The notes under the pieces were generated by a model. It ran no database searches. It saw only the letters and a list, made by a program, of their open reading frames with translations, and was not told where the DNA came from. 64,000 nt of DNA from the NCBI GenBank assembly GCA_014281115.1, contig JACONQ010000002.1:2294001-2358000 (forward strand), in the 5' to 3' direction. Below are positions 35,978 through 46,970 of the stretch, one piece after another; position 1 is the stretch's first letter; every line of letters begins with the position of its first letter. The position numbers and the translations under genes are program-made. This stretch comes from Laburnicola sp. R22_1 (lineage: Eukaryota; Ascomycota; Dothideomycetes; Pleosporales; Didymosphaeriaceae).

Positions 35978-37605
35978 GCTGCCCCTCGTGCATTTACCAA
36001 GCACCACCACACCTAAAAATACCGTACCAGCATTTAAAGAGAGAATCAAACCCGGTATCACCTTACCCAGTCTCTTATCTTAGACAAATAGAACCTGCAA
36101 TTAAGAAACAGTTATTTAATTCGCTAGTAGAGAACACTAGCATTGAGGCGTAAGAATGCAAACTAGTTTTCCCGATTAGTTGTTTGCCTCAGCAACTATA
36201 GATAGCAACTTGTTTGTCAGATACCCCGTTCCTTAAAACCTCTTCTCTTCGCCTTATTTTTCGTTGACTAGACATAGTATATGCACCTTACGTTCGTCAT
36301 CTGCATCAACCAACGGATACTGCTCTAGAAGTAAAGTGCTCTGACCTAGCTGTGCCTACCAAGAAAAAAGTGATATACAACTACCGGTACATGATAGCGG
36401 TTTATCATCAAACAACAAGCAAGCATAGAGCGAGCGACGGCGAACAAGGCAGATATAGTTTTTGTCGGACATATGGTTGGTCGTTTAAGAAGCTGCGTAT
36501 GGCATTTACATGCTTACTTCTTCTGCATTCCTTGAGAAGTGGTAGCTTGAAAACTATACAGCATTGATGCTAGAGATTGCTTAAATAAACTTTACGCATG
36601 TGTGGAAGAAGGATAGTGTGCACGTTTGGTCTAGAGAAGGACGTGAAATGTCCAAGGTCCATGCCAGCAGTAGATCCACTGGCAGTGGTGCTCAAAGACA
36701 GTGTATTGGATCGAGGGGAAGTTTTTGTTTTGTATGTTTCCGAGGTTGCATGCAACTGCGCTTCAGGTCCGTACAAAGGTTTGAACCGGACAAAGTCTGC
36801 ATAAGATTATATATACGACAGCGGGTGGAAATTGCTAACAGGAGAGCAGGTAGATACTTCTAAGATCATGAAGAGTAAAAGTTGCAGGCTGAGTGCGAGC
36901 TTGCTCCGACATCTGAAGGGGCACATCCGGGCAGTGGACGCATCACGTGATCTAGAGATCACGGGCCAATCAGAGGTCGCCTCTCTCACTTTGGTCTCGA
37001 GACGCAGTTCAGGATAGTTCACATTCACTTCACTCATCTTTCTCACTTGCACACCGAAAAATGAGGGGGCTGGGAGCATCTATCGCCACCAGCCCCCCGG
37101 ATTATTGTTCCGCTATTGTCGAGCGGCGGGCTCGGGCGCTTGAACCACGAGCATGGCGGAAGCGAAGTTGTCCCTTCCGCCATCCAAAGCACCCATCAAC
37201 ACGCTGCCCCAGTACAGCTACGAGGCACATCTCGAGACCAACGCGCGCATCTTGGAATCCGCACCATTGATCGCATCTTGAAGCGCGATTGCGTTTTGGA
37301 AGCGTCGCCCGTGTTGCACGCCTCACCGCACGGAAACGTCCAAGCCCCCGCTACCTTCGATTACCGGCATGCCCGTGGGCCTTGTGCGCTGAATAATATA
37401 TTGGAACTTATTTCAGACCCCCAGAAATACTCTCGCCACCAGTCACTCCTGATCAGGTCGACGTGTGTCTGCACAAGCCCAGTGCTGCCGAACCCGCGCT
37501 TCAGCAAATAGCTATACGGCTAGGCATCGAGCGAGACAAGGCCGCCTTTGCAATCGCCCCCGCCACCAAGACAAGATCAGGACTCGAAAGCCCCATTCGC
37601 CCATT
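35978..37605. other. Intergenic region between transposon nest and arp8
   Basis: Normal composition resumes at once after the duplication. Short frames at 37061-37511 precede arp8 and could be leader sequence, but have no family features. No element ends or RNA gene seen. Confidence 0.45.
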
Positions 37606-39866
37606 ATGGTCGGCAAAAAGTCCGGAAGAGCCCAACTTAGGGAGGAGGGTATGTTACACTTCACTGTATCTTTGGTAGGACGCTGACAGTACTCGCAGGC
37701 CTCGAGCGGACAGACAATAACCTCGAACAGACGACATGGCCTGTGGTCAGCATGATCAACCAGAAGAACTACTACACCGAGTTCTTGAAGCGCGACGAAC
37801 AATACCTCGCAGTTCGATACCCTGCAGAAGAGGAGCGCGCTCGCATGGTCAGAGAAGCGCGGGATAAGGATCGTGCGTTAGCGAAAGGGGTGTCAACCAC
37901 AGAAGCTACAGAGGAGGGAGCAGACGAGGCTGGGGTATCCTATTCTAGAGACGACCCATCGAAGCTGATTGTACTGCATATCGGCAGTCAGAACCTCAGA
38001 ATCGGACTGGGCTCGGATGCGCTGCCGAAATCGGTGCCTATGGTCATAGCCCGGCAATGGAAAGAGAGCGAGTCGGAAGAGGATGACGGAGAACCCAGCC
38101 CAAAGCGGTTGAAGCTTGAAGGTGCCGTGCCCGCAGATGCGCTTCCTGAGAAGTGGTTTGGAGAGGAGTTTTCGGATGCATATATGGCCATGTCCTCGGA
38201 GCTCAGGACGAGGATGCGATCCAACAAGCGTCGGGTGCTGCCAAATTCCAAGGACCTCGTTACGAACTTCAACCGCCGCACACCACCAGAAATCATTCAC
38301 GAGCATAACGACGTCGACAGGATTGAGTGGACAGAACTACCCAAAGACCCAAGCAAAGCGCCTGCATATCTCACTGGACGAGAAGCATTGCGGATTCCGG
38401 AGAAATCAGAGCCTCGTTACAAGCTCTTCTGGCCTATACGGAATGGAACTTTTAATGAGGCCGATTACACCAATCGGAGCCAGCTTTATCATGACATTTC
38501 GAAGATAATCGAAGAGGCTTTCAGGTCACAGCTGGGTATCACCAAGTTGAAGGATCTCGCCAACTATAAATGCGTCTTCATTATCCCGGACCTCTACGAG
38601 CGCATCTACGTGAACATGATGCTGGACATACTGATTCGCGACCTTGGCCTTGGAAAAATCTCCTTGCAGCAAGAGAGTCTATCGGCTACATTTGGCGCTG
38701 GATACGGCATTGCCTGTGTCGTGGACGTTGGAGCGCAGAAATCGTCCGTTTGTTGCGTTGATGAAGGCCTGTGCATAGAAGAGTCACGCGTCAATTTGAA
38801 AATGGGAGGCGCTGATGTAACGGAGACGTTTATTAAGATGATGCTCTACGGCCACTTCCCGTACTCCGACATGAATCTGAAGCGAAGATACGACTTCTTG
38901 CTAGCCGAAGAACTGAAGCAGAAGTTTTGTTCAATGGAGGAGGACTCCGTGACGGTGAAGACATGGGACTTCCATCTTCGAGCTTCAGGCCAAGACACGA
39001 GAAAATACACGTTCAAGGCATACGACGAGACGTTGCTGTCTGTAATGGTGAGTAGCAATGGATAATTTTCCAAGTGTTTCACTAACCAGATTCAGGGCTT
39101 GTTCAAACCTTCGCTATTCGATCATTCACAAAAGCTCGTGGGCCGCAGGAAGGTGATTCCGCGCTCAGTCGATCTTTACGACGGTTCTCCGAATGATCCG
39201 ATCTCTCAAGCTCAGATCGCGGTGCTCGAAACCGCAGCGGGCAAACCCATCACAACAAACGGGATCCAAGAATCAAATGGCACGCCGGCCGTGGCATCGA
39301 CCCCGCAGCGTCCAGGCCAGTTAAACCCACTCAATCGCGTTAACGATAACGAGACGCCGCGATCGTCTGTCGCTGGCTCTCCGGCTCCAGAAGGCACAAA
39401 CACGCCGAACCCAGACCGTGATACGCCCATGGGCGACGGTGATCAGCCCCTCATCTTCCGGGATCCGGTGCTCGAGAAGACCAAGCTCGCCGAAGAGCGT
39501 GATAGGACGCTTCCTATCATTCCCCTTGACCAAGCCATTCTCGAGTCGGTCACACAGGGCGCCCGTGGTGACGAACGCAAACTGCGCGACTTCCTCGGTG
39601 GCGTTATGCTCATTGGTGGCGGCAGCAAGACACCTGGCCTTCGTGAATTCCTGGAAACTAGACTGAGAGAGTTGAGGCCTTACTACGGAAAGGAGATCCT
39701 AGTTGGACCACCACCGAGAGAATTCGATCCACAGGTTGTCATATGGAAGGGCGGAAGCGTGTTTGGGAGGCTTAGTCCTGCAGGCAACGACAGCTGGATC
39801 AGCAAGACGGAGTATGACATGTTGGGAAGTAGGCTGTTGAACAACAAGTGCATGTTTGCGTGGTAG
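37606..39866 (+). CDS. arp8: Actin-related protein 8, INO80 complex subunit
   Basis: Nuclear actin-related protein of the INO80 chromatin remodeller, part of its Arp8-Arp4-actin module that binds extranucleosomal DNA. Three exons (37606-37648, 37699-39047, 39096-39866; introns of 50 and 48 nt) give 720 residues, as in fungal Arp8. Landmarks are IVLHIGSQNLRIGLGSDALP (diverged first phosphate loop), ARQWKE, FGAGYGIACVVDVGAQKSSV with VNLKMGGADVT (second phosphate loop), LLAEELKQKFC, and FLGGVMLIGGGSKTPGLREF. A long Pro/Thr-rich insert near residues 500-590 and the C-terminal ending NNKCMFAW are also typical. Confidence 0.94.
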
Positions 39867-40615
39867 GCGACGATAATGGGCAAGGGGATGCTAGGGTCGG
39901 GCGAGGCTACACAGTACTGTTAGGCGCCTCGGACGATATACACTATTTAGCATTGGATATCTGCTGCAAAGGGAACAATTACGAGAATTCATGAACATTT
40001 ATTTCACCGAATCATCTACCTAAATTTGAGTTCCAGAAAGTGTTAAAGGCGAGACCAAGTCCGCAACTCCTTGCCCCGGGCGATCACAGTGCATGGAGCA
40101 TGGATCGAGCCGCGTAACTGTTGCCACAGCCCCGCCACTCGGCTTGCGTTTGAAGCAGCCACGCAAGAGTGGTGAGAAGACGGCCACACTCTTCCGCGAC
40201 ATTCGTGAATGAGGCCACGGTGACGTGATCGAGGAAAATAATTTGCTGATGGTTCCATTGCGCACGCCCCGGCAGAGCAGCAGCCGGCACAAAAAAATCT
40301 CCCCACGTAAAGGAAGGCGGTAAGAAGAAGGGGTAGGACGCGTTGATTGGGCGGGGCAGTGCTAGTGTGAACGGCCACTCGCGCCAAATCTCGGATGCGG
40401 AACCCTGACGGGCAAAGTGGTGTGGTCTGGCTGCTCCCTCGGGTCGCCTTCACATCTTCAAATTGAACCCTTTCTCCTGCACACGCTCCCCTTCTCCACC
40501 TCCACGGTACCTGCGCGCGCCCGACACCTACCGTCTTTACAGGCTTTTCTCTCCCGCTGTCCGGCTGTTGGGGTCTTGCGATTGAGTTATCGTTCTTTGT
40601 GTATAGCGCGCCAAA
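39867..40615. other. Intergenic between arp8 and erg25
   Basis: Pyrimidine-rich just before the erg25 start (CTCCCCTTCTCCACCTCC), as in many fungal promoters. No other gene seen. Confidence 0.5.
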
Positions 40616-41621
40616 ATGTATGTTCATCGAATGTACCTTATCACCGGTTCGGACCGCTAACGTGCACAGGAACTCTACCACGGTGCTGTCGCCCATGGCG
40701 CAGGACACATACTGGGGCTCCTTCGAAGAAATCTCCAAGTACAATGTGTCGCTCAATTACGCCGAACGGCTCTGGTTGGCCTGGTACACATACATGCAGA
40801 ACGATGTTCTCGCCACCGGCATCATGTCCTTCGTCATGCACGAGGCCGTTTACTTTGGCCGGTCGCTGCCGTGGATCATAATTGACATGATACCTTGGTT
40901 CCGAAGATATAAGATCCAGCAGGTCGGTTTTGCCACGCGGACGCATTGGTACCCCTACTGATCCGTGCCATAGAACAAGATTCCCACCGCCTGGGAACAG
41001 TGGCAATGTGCTCTCCTAGTCCTATTCTCCCACGTTACCGTCGAGCTACCGCAGATCTGGCTTTTCCACCCCTTGTGCCAATACTTCGGTTTGAGCACCA
41101 CGGTCCCTTTCCCGAGCATCTACACAATGGCATTTCAAATCGCGGTTTTCTTCGTAATGGAGGATACCTGGCATTACTGGATGCACCGCGCCATGCACTA
41201 CGGCTTCCTGTACAAGAACATTCACAAGATTCACCACCAGTACTCTGCTCCCTTCGGTCTTGCCGCCGAGTACGCGTCTCCTATAGAAGTCATGGTCCTC
41301 GGTCTTGGCACGGTCAGCTCGCCTATCCTATGGTGCGCTATCACGGGCGACCTTCACATCCTGACTATGTACCTATGGATTATGCTCCGCCTCTTCCAGG
41401 CCATTGATGCGCATAGCGGCTACGAGTTCCCCTGGAGTCTGCACCACTTTCTTCCCTTCTGGGCTGGTGCCGAACACCACGACGTGCACCACGAACGCTT
41501 TATCGGAAACTACTCGAGCAGCTTTAGGTGGTGGGACTACCTCATGGATACCGAGGCCGGTCCCGAGGCGTCGAAGAGGAGGAGGGAGAGAAAGATGGCT
41601 GCTATGAAGAAGGTCGAATAA
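40616..41621 (+). CDS. erg25: C-4 methylsterol oxidase
   Basis: ER-membrane di-iron oxidase that removes C-4 methyl groups in ergosterol synthesis. Exons are 40616-40617 (only AT), 40670-40922 and 40974-41621, giving 300 residues, the usual length. The first intron (GTATGT..GCACAG) splits the start codon AT/G, and the protein begins [11 protein letters not shown]. Later Met codons such as the one at MAQDTYW could serve if this is not spliced so. His boxes: [22 protein letters not shown] and [10 protein letters not shown], the fatty-acid-hydroxylase pattern. Several transmembrane segments. The C-terminus KKVE fits the KKxx ER-retrieval motif. Confidence 0.95.
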
Positions 41622-42201
41622 AAGGACTCGATTGATGTAGAGATGATGAGCATGCTGCATCTGTGCTGCTGGATTTGCTTCATGAGAAGCCTTCCGTTCT
41701 ACGGAGGCGCATATTTGGGAAGCGTTTGGAGTTACATTAGAAAGGTCGCATCATCAAGGCTGGCTGCTAGCAGCTTGTATAAAATTATAGTCTCTGTAAT
41801 GGGTGGACGGATGTTGATAGGGAGATGCCTTTGCATACTATTCATATTAATACATGGAACGCTCGCTTTTGTTATGACATGTCTCTATGCTTGTTTATAA
41901 CCGCAATTTCTCGACAATTGGCCCGGCTCCTCACTGGCATTCTATGTTTTTCGATCTGAGCTAGATATAAATTTTAAGCATGCCGGACTCCAGCCCTTCA
42001 CCAGCGCAAGGAAGTGAAAGAGTCGAAGCTGCTCATATTGTGAGAGCAATCGGAACCTGCTTAGTCACAGCAGTCGGTCTTGGCGGAAAGTGATCGGCGC
42101 ATCAAACGATCTCAGAGCTTCTCCCAAACTTTCTTTCAGCGATAAACCACGACTTTGTCGCGACTCGCACCTGTCAACTTTCCCGTACCGCTCGCGACAT
42201 C
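41622..42201. other. Intergenic between erg25 and paf1
   Basis: Holds the erg25 3' region and paf1 promoter. Nothing else seen. Confidence 0.5.
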
Positions 42202-43599
42202 ATGTCTAGAACAGCTTATCAACAGGATTACATCGCTCGCATACGGTTCTCCAACGCGCTTCCTCCGCCGCCATGCCCGCCGAAGCTCCTCGATATTCCC
42301 AATACGGGTCTTTCAAGCGGTCAATATACTTCGGCAGGCTTCGCGTCAAGGCTGGCCAGAGAGCAGCCGCTGAATATCGAGGCTGATGCAGAGCTGGGCA
42401 TGCCGATTGATCTGGTCGGTATCCCAGGCGTCTTTGAAGGCGATGAGTCTGGTACGTCGCTTTGCGTTTGCAACGCGCCCGCGCTCTGACAGCTTGTAGC
42501 AATTCAGGCGCTGCCTCACCCACCACAAATGCACCCGGCCGACCGAGCGTTGATGCGAGCCCCGAATGCGTTGGGTAAATCCAATGCCAGTGCCTCGAAC
42601 GCTTCATTCTTGCGCCGCACCGAATATATCACGTCGAGCTCGGCCGGCAACGCCAACAAGTTTGAGTCAAGTAACTCGTCGAATACGATGCGCGTGCGGA
42701 AGAAGCGCGCCCGCCACAATGTCTCAGAAGACGATCCCATTTACATCAACCGCCACATCCTAAAGGGCTTCAACCTCGCCTACCCCGAAGACGCATACAC
42801 AGGGCCCGACACGACCGACAACCTACGCGCCGCAGACATCGACGTCGAGGAGAAGCGGGCTTGGAAAATGCCCAAGAACCCACGCAATGAGAAACTGGAG
42901 CTAGTCGGCTCATACCCGCTGCTCCCAGACTGGGACGCTACTCCCGACACAGGCTCCTACATGGTGCACAAGTTCAACGCCGCGCCCATCAAAGATCCGA
43001 ACGACGACTCCTACGATCCCCGTCTCGACGTCGCCCTGCTCCGCCCCGTAGGCCAAACAGTCGAAGACCAAGACCGCTACATGATCGAGATAGAGAAGTA
43101 CAAAATGGACCCCTCGCTCCCGCAGCCTCTCCCCTGGTACCACTTCGAATTCTTCCTGCCCCCCTCGCGCTCAAAAGTCCGCGGCATAAAACGCAACTTC
43201 ACCACAAACGATCCCGACTCAGACGACCTACCCTTCGACGAAACTGTCGACGACGATGGCCGTCCACGCAAGTACTTCAAGTACGAGAATATCCGCACCT
43301 ACGAGACGCAGCAGCAGGTCGGCAACCTCGATAACAGCTATAGCGATGTTGTGGCGCTGGCGCTGCATGATCCCGACATCCATGAGGAGGAGAGCCTGCG
43401 GGATACCAAGCTGGACAAGGGTGCGTACTTTTATCCTGTGATGCAAAGGACGGTTATTCGTGCAAGGAGGCCTGGTCGCGTGCAGATGGTGGAGGACGTG
43501 CAGAAGGTGCATGTTATTGAGACGGCGGCGAGGGCGCCGGAGGCGGAGGCTGAGAAGAGGGAGCTGGTGAGGAGACGGTTTGATCCGGTTGAGGGGTGA
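42202..43599 (+). CDS. paf1: RNA polymerase II-associated factor Paf1
   Basis: Subunit of the PAF complex, which travels with RNA polymerase II and promotes histone marks and elongation. Two exons (42202-42451, 42500-43599; a 48-nt intron) give 449 residues, the usual fungal length. Conserved pieces: DYIARIRFSNALPPPPCPPKL at the N-terminus (Leo1 contact region in relatives), MHPADRALM, RRTEYITSS, and WYHFEFFLPPSRSKVRG. The acidic C-terminal part has ALALHDPDIHEEE and KGAYFYPVMQRTVIRARRP. Confidence 0.95.
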
Positions 43600-44104
43600 G
43601 CGGGTAGTATGTACGGCATTGAGGAGGGGCCGTTTTGTCCGCTTTCTTGGACTCATTGCCCACTTATTTACCCTTCCGAGAGACGTTGGGATATGGAGAT
43701 TTATTATTTAAGCGTGGCGTTGAGAGGAAAACTGCATATTGGTCTAGGATTTACTATATTGCGGAGTTTACTTTATTCGAAGTAGTAGTCACACAATTCT
43801 TAAGATACCAGCTTTTGGCACTCGAGGCAGACAGAATAACGTGTCGTTTGTGCATATGTATGAATTCTATGCCGCTATATGCTAGGTACTGGGTTTTAGT
43901 GCCTCCTGTTTTTACTCCTCTCTGTGTATGGTATGGACTCGACCTTGGTTAGAATCTCAACACGACGAAAATCTTCAGTATGAATTCTATGCTTGGGTAT
44001 CATTATCTATGTTGAATCACGTTACGCTGCAGAGCGACACCATGACCTAGATGCCCCGCCCCGCCCGCCTCCTCTCTATATGCAAACTCTTCCTCATTAT
44101 GAAA
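43600..44104. other. Convergent intergenic region
   Basis: 3' ends of paf1 and of the minus-strand Ufd1-like gene face each other here. Nothing else seen. Confidence 0.5.
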
Positions 44105-46459
44105 TCAAGCCTCCTCACTCCTCTGCGGCGCCCACCCCCTCAACCACGCCCTCGCCCTCTCCAAATCACCCCCCTCGGCCTCCAACGCCCCAACACACCA
44201 CTCAAGCCCATACCCACCCTTCCCCTCCACCCCCCTCTCCGCACTCAACATCTCCCCCACCACCCTCCTCCGCTGACTCGCCTCATCGACACAAAAATGC
44301 AACGGCGTCGTCCACCCCCTGCCATCCATGCCTTCTAAAAACGGCTTAACAAGCAGAATAGCTTCCTTGGTAGGCACCGCTTTATCGACCTGCGACACGT
44401 TCTTGCGGCCTGTGCGGCAGAATTCGTTCCTACACCAGGGTTTTCCGCACCCCGTGAGGAGCTGGGAGAGGTACCTGCGTTCGATGCGGCGACGGAGCGC
44501 TTTCCCCTCGGGATCGTGCAGGGAGACGTATAAAGGGCCAAAACAGACGCTGCAGAGGCCTATTTCGTTGCCTGGGCCCTGGCCTTTCCGTGTGCCGGCG
44601 CGGGTATCGCCCGTTTTGTTGACGCCGTCTTGGGTGCGGCCGCAGTTGATGTTGCGGCAGAGGCGGGGCGCGGGGCGGGAGAGGCGCTCGAGGTCGTGGT
44701 GCTTGAGGTGCGTGTCCATGTCGCGGAAGCGGATGATTTTGTTGCAGAGGTGGCATTCGGTTGTGCGGCTGCCGTCGGCGAGTTCGTGCGGGGTGAGGTT
44801 CGAGAGGAGGAGTTCGGGGTTGGGGGGTGCGGTAGGGTCGCCTTCTTGGGGGACTTGGAGGTGGCAGAAGCGGCAGAGGATTAGTTTGCCGGGGCATTCG
44901 GATGTCCGGTGGGCGGCGAGGGTGGGGATCGAAGGGAAGTTCATGTCGCAAGAGGGGCATTGTTGGTGGGTGTGGTAGAGCGCGTCGTGTTTTTGGTGGG
45001 AGAGCGGTGTGTTGCCTGTGAATGTGTCGTGGGGACAGTGCCAGTGGTTTTTGAATGCCTCGGAACGCTTTTGAAAGACTTGACCGCAGTTTTGGGGGCA
45101 GAGGATGTTGTTCCGCAGGCAGAAGTTTTCGTGGAGGAAGAGGGAGCTCTTGGGTACCCATTGTTTGCAGTTCTTGCACTGTACTTCGTCTGGACTATGA
45201 GCGCCGTTGGCGGCATTTGTGTCGTCTGCTATAGGAGATTTTGGGTCATATACGGAGACTTTAAGATGGAATGGCTTGGGCGTCGACGACGGTTCCTCAG
45301 AGGGGTAAGCGCGGATGGATATGTATAATGACTCCGCGTCTTCCAGTTCCACGTTTGTGGGTTGTAAGCGTATACGTTTTGGGTAGTTACTTGACAGATC
45401 GGCGAATACGTGCTCGTCTTCGCGTGGTCGCACACGTTGGCGGGATGAATAGGGGCTCACGAATAGGTCCACTTCATCGGCTTCTTCGACTCCACTTAGT
45501 GAGATTTCAAGCCCTTGAGTCCTGTCCCATGATGACAGCTCGTAGTCCACGTATTCACCGTCCAAGACCTGGCCGTCTTGTCCCTTGAAGATATCGATCT
45601 TGCCACCAGCGGAACTACCTTCTGTCGTGCCCGGCGCGCGCTGCCTCTTGGCCATTATCCTCTTCAGCGTCTCGCGTGCCTGGTCTTCATTCAGTGCTTC
45701 AATATCAACCTCCAAGTCTGTGTCCACCACACATATGCCATCCCCTTCTGGCTTGAAGCCGTCCACCAGAAAGCGGAACTCTTCTCGCTTCCCGCCTGGG
45801 CCTCGTCCACCATACACAACCAGTAGTTCCCCATTTGTCAAGGTTGTAAAGTTGGACCGTAGGTGCTCTTCGAGAAGCGACTTCCAGTCTTCGGGATCGT
45901 ATCCTGCCTCGAGGGGCCTCAGTTTGACGAAGGTCCCCTTGGGAAGTTGCTTCGCATGGACTGTTATTTGGACAGGCGATGCCCCGTTAACTTCCGGGTG
46001 TTCCACACCATTCTCCATCTCCGTGTCGCCATCCGGACTACCTCTTCTTGACGACTCTGTAGATTTTGCCTCCAAGCCCAAAGCCTCCTGCAAGAAACTG
46101 CTTAAGATGATCTCCCCCTCTTCCGCCGAAAACTCCCGGATGCCCGCGTATACCGCCCTGCCATTCCTCGGATTTACGAGGCGAAACGTGAGTGGATGTG
46201 GTAGCTGCTGGTGCCGGTCTTGGAATTGCGACCGGGCCTGTCGCTCGGCGGCAAACGTGTATGGGTTGTACGGATCAAAGGCGGTCATGTGAGGCCGGTT
46301 CGAGTCTACCGTCACGACAGGAGCGGCGGCGAGGAGCTGTTCGAGTGCGGAGGGCGGGAGCAGGATCTTGTCGCCGGGAAGTTGGGTTTTTCGGGAAGGT
46401 GCGACGGTGAAGTGCGAAGACCAGCTCAGCTCGACGGGCTCTGCGTCTTCCTCGGCCAT
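44105..46459 (-). CDS. Ufd1-domain protein with zinc fingers and UBA-like C-terminus
   Basis: Intronless, 784 residues. The N-terminal half has the Ufd1 double-psi fold: DKILLPPSALEQLL, HPLTFRLVN, and KGTFVKLRPLEAGYDPEDWK with LLEEHLRSNFTTLTNGE. The middle has C2H2/TRAF-like zinc fingers (QCKNCKQWVPKSSLFLHENF, CPQNCGQVF, CPSCDMNFPSIPTLAAHRTS, CRFCHLQVP, CHLCNKIIRFRDMDTHLKHH). Near residues 660-700 a Cys cluster LTGCGKPWCRNEFC resembles the AZUL zinc module. The end, GLEWCVGALEAEGGDLERARAWL, fits a UBA helix bundle. It is likely a Cdc48-linked ubiquitin-binding factor, distinct from canonical Ufd1 by its zinc-finger half. Substrates unknown. Confidence 0.88.
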   Translation of the reverse strand: MAEEDAEPVELSWSSHFTVAPSRKTQLPGDKILLPPSALEQLLAAAPVVTVDSNRPHMTAFDPYNPYTFAAERQARSQFQDRHQQLPHPLTFRLVNPRNGRAVYAGIREFSAEEGEIILSSFLQEALGLEAKSTESSRRGSPDGDTEMENGVEHPEVNGASPVQITVHAKQLPKGTFVKLRPLEAGYDPEDWKSLLEEHLRSNFTTLTNGELLVVYGGRGPGGKREEFRFLVDGFKPEGDGICVVDTDLEVDIEALNEDQARETLKRIMAKRQRAPGTTEGSSAGGKIDIFKGQDGQVLDGEYVDYELSSWDRTQGLEISLSGVEEADEVDLFVSPYSSRQRVRPREDEHVFADLSSNYPKRIRLQPTNVELEDAESLYISIRAYPSEEPSSTPKPFHLKVSVYDPKSPIADDTNAANGAHSPDEVQCKNCKQWVPKSSLFLHENFCLRNNILCPQNCGQVFQKRSEAFKNHWHCPHDTFTGNTPLSHQKHDALYHTHQQCPSCDMNFPSIPTLAAHRTSECPGKLILCRFCHLQVPQEGDPTAPPNPELLLSNLTPHELADGSRTTECHLCNKIIRFRDMDTHLKHHDLERLSRPAPRLCRNINCGRTQDGVNKTGDTRAGTRKGQGPGNEIGLCSVCFGPLYVSLHDPEGKALRRRIERRYLSQLLTGCGKPWCRNEFCRTGRKNVSQVDKAVPTKEAILLVKPFLEGMDGRGWTTPLHFCVDEASQRRRVVGEMLSAERGVEGKGGYGLEWCVGALEAEGGDLERARAWLRGWAPQRSEEA

Positions 46460-46970
46460 GGCTGCGTTTGGTAGAGGGATACAAAGAAGCGAGCGCGAGC
46501 GACGGCGCAGGAAAGCAGAAGGTATGGCGAACCGGATGCTGACAAGGCGCTTCTCGAAGATTCACCAGCGGCACTGCGGCAGGCACGCGCCTTCGCGTGA
46601 CGTCGGACACGGGCGGAGCTTATCGATAAGCGCCGCGGTCCATCTCATTTTCGGCTAGCGAAGGACTCTGGCAATGCGTAGCAGCTTAGGTAATTCTGTT
46701 CACTAAAATAAGACGCCCGGCTCGACCTGCCCCACGCTGTAGATAGCCGCGCTTCGGCCTTTGCGCGCCTCGCCGGTTCGCTGCCCGAGAGGGCTTCGAC
46801 AGCCGGTGTTTGGGGATAATGTTTCCTCCACACGGGCTGTGAGACGGCACCACGCTCCAGACACTTGGCTGCGACCCCGCCGAGCCTCAGGAGCTGTCGC
46901 AATAAAGAATCGGTGAGTCCTCCAGCCTCGACACCATTGCTATCCACCCGGAACTCTTCGCGCCACAGCC
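46460..46970. promoter_or_regulatory. Divergent promoter region
   Basis: Lies between the minus-strand Ufd1-like gene and the plus-strand F-box-type gene. Motif GTGACGTCGG near 46600 resembles a CRE/bZIP site (TGACGTCR). No ORF seen. Confidence 0.4.

Noticed and set aside
44105..45328. Plus-strand ORFs opposite the Ufd1-like gene
   Set aside because: Long opposite frames are shadows of a GC-biased coding exon; they lack splice logic and family motifs.
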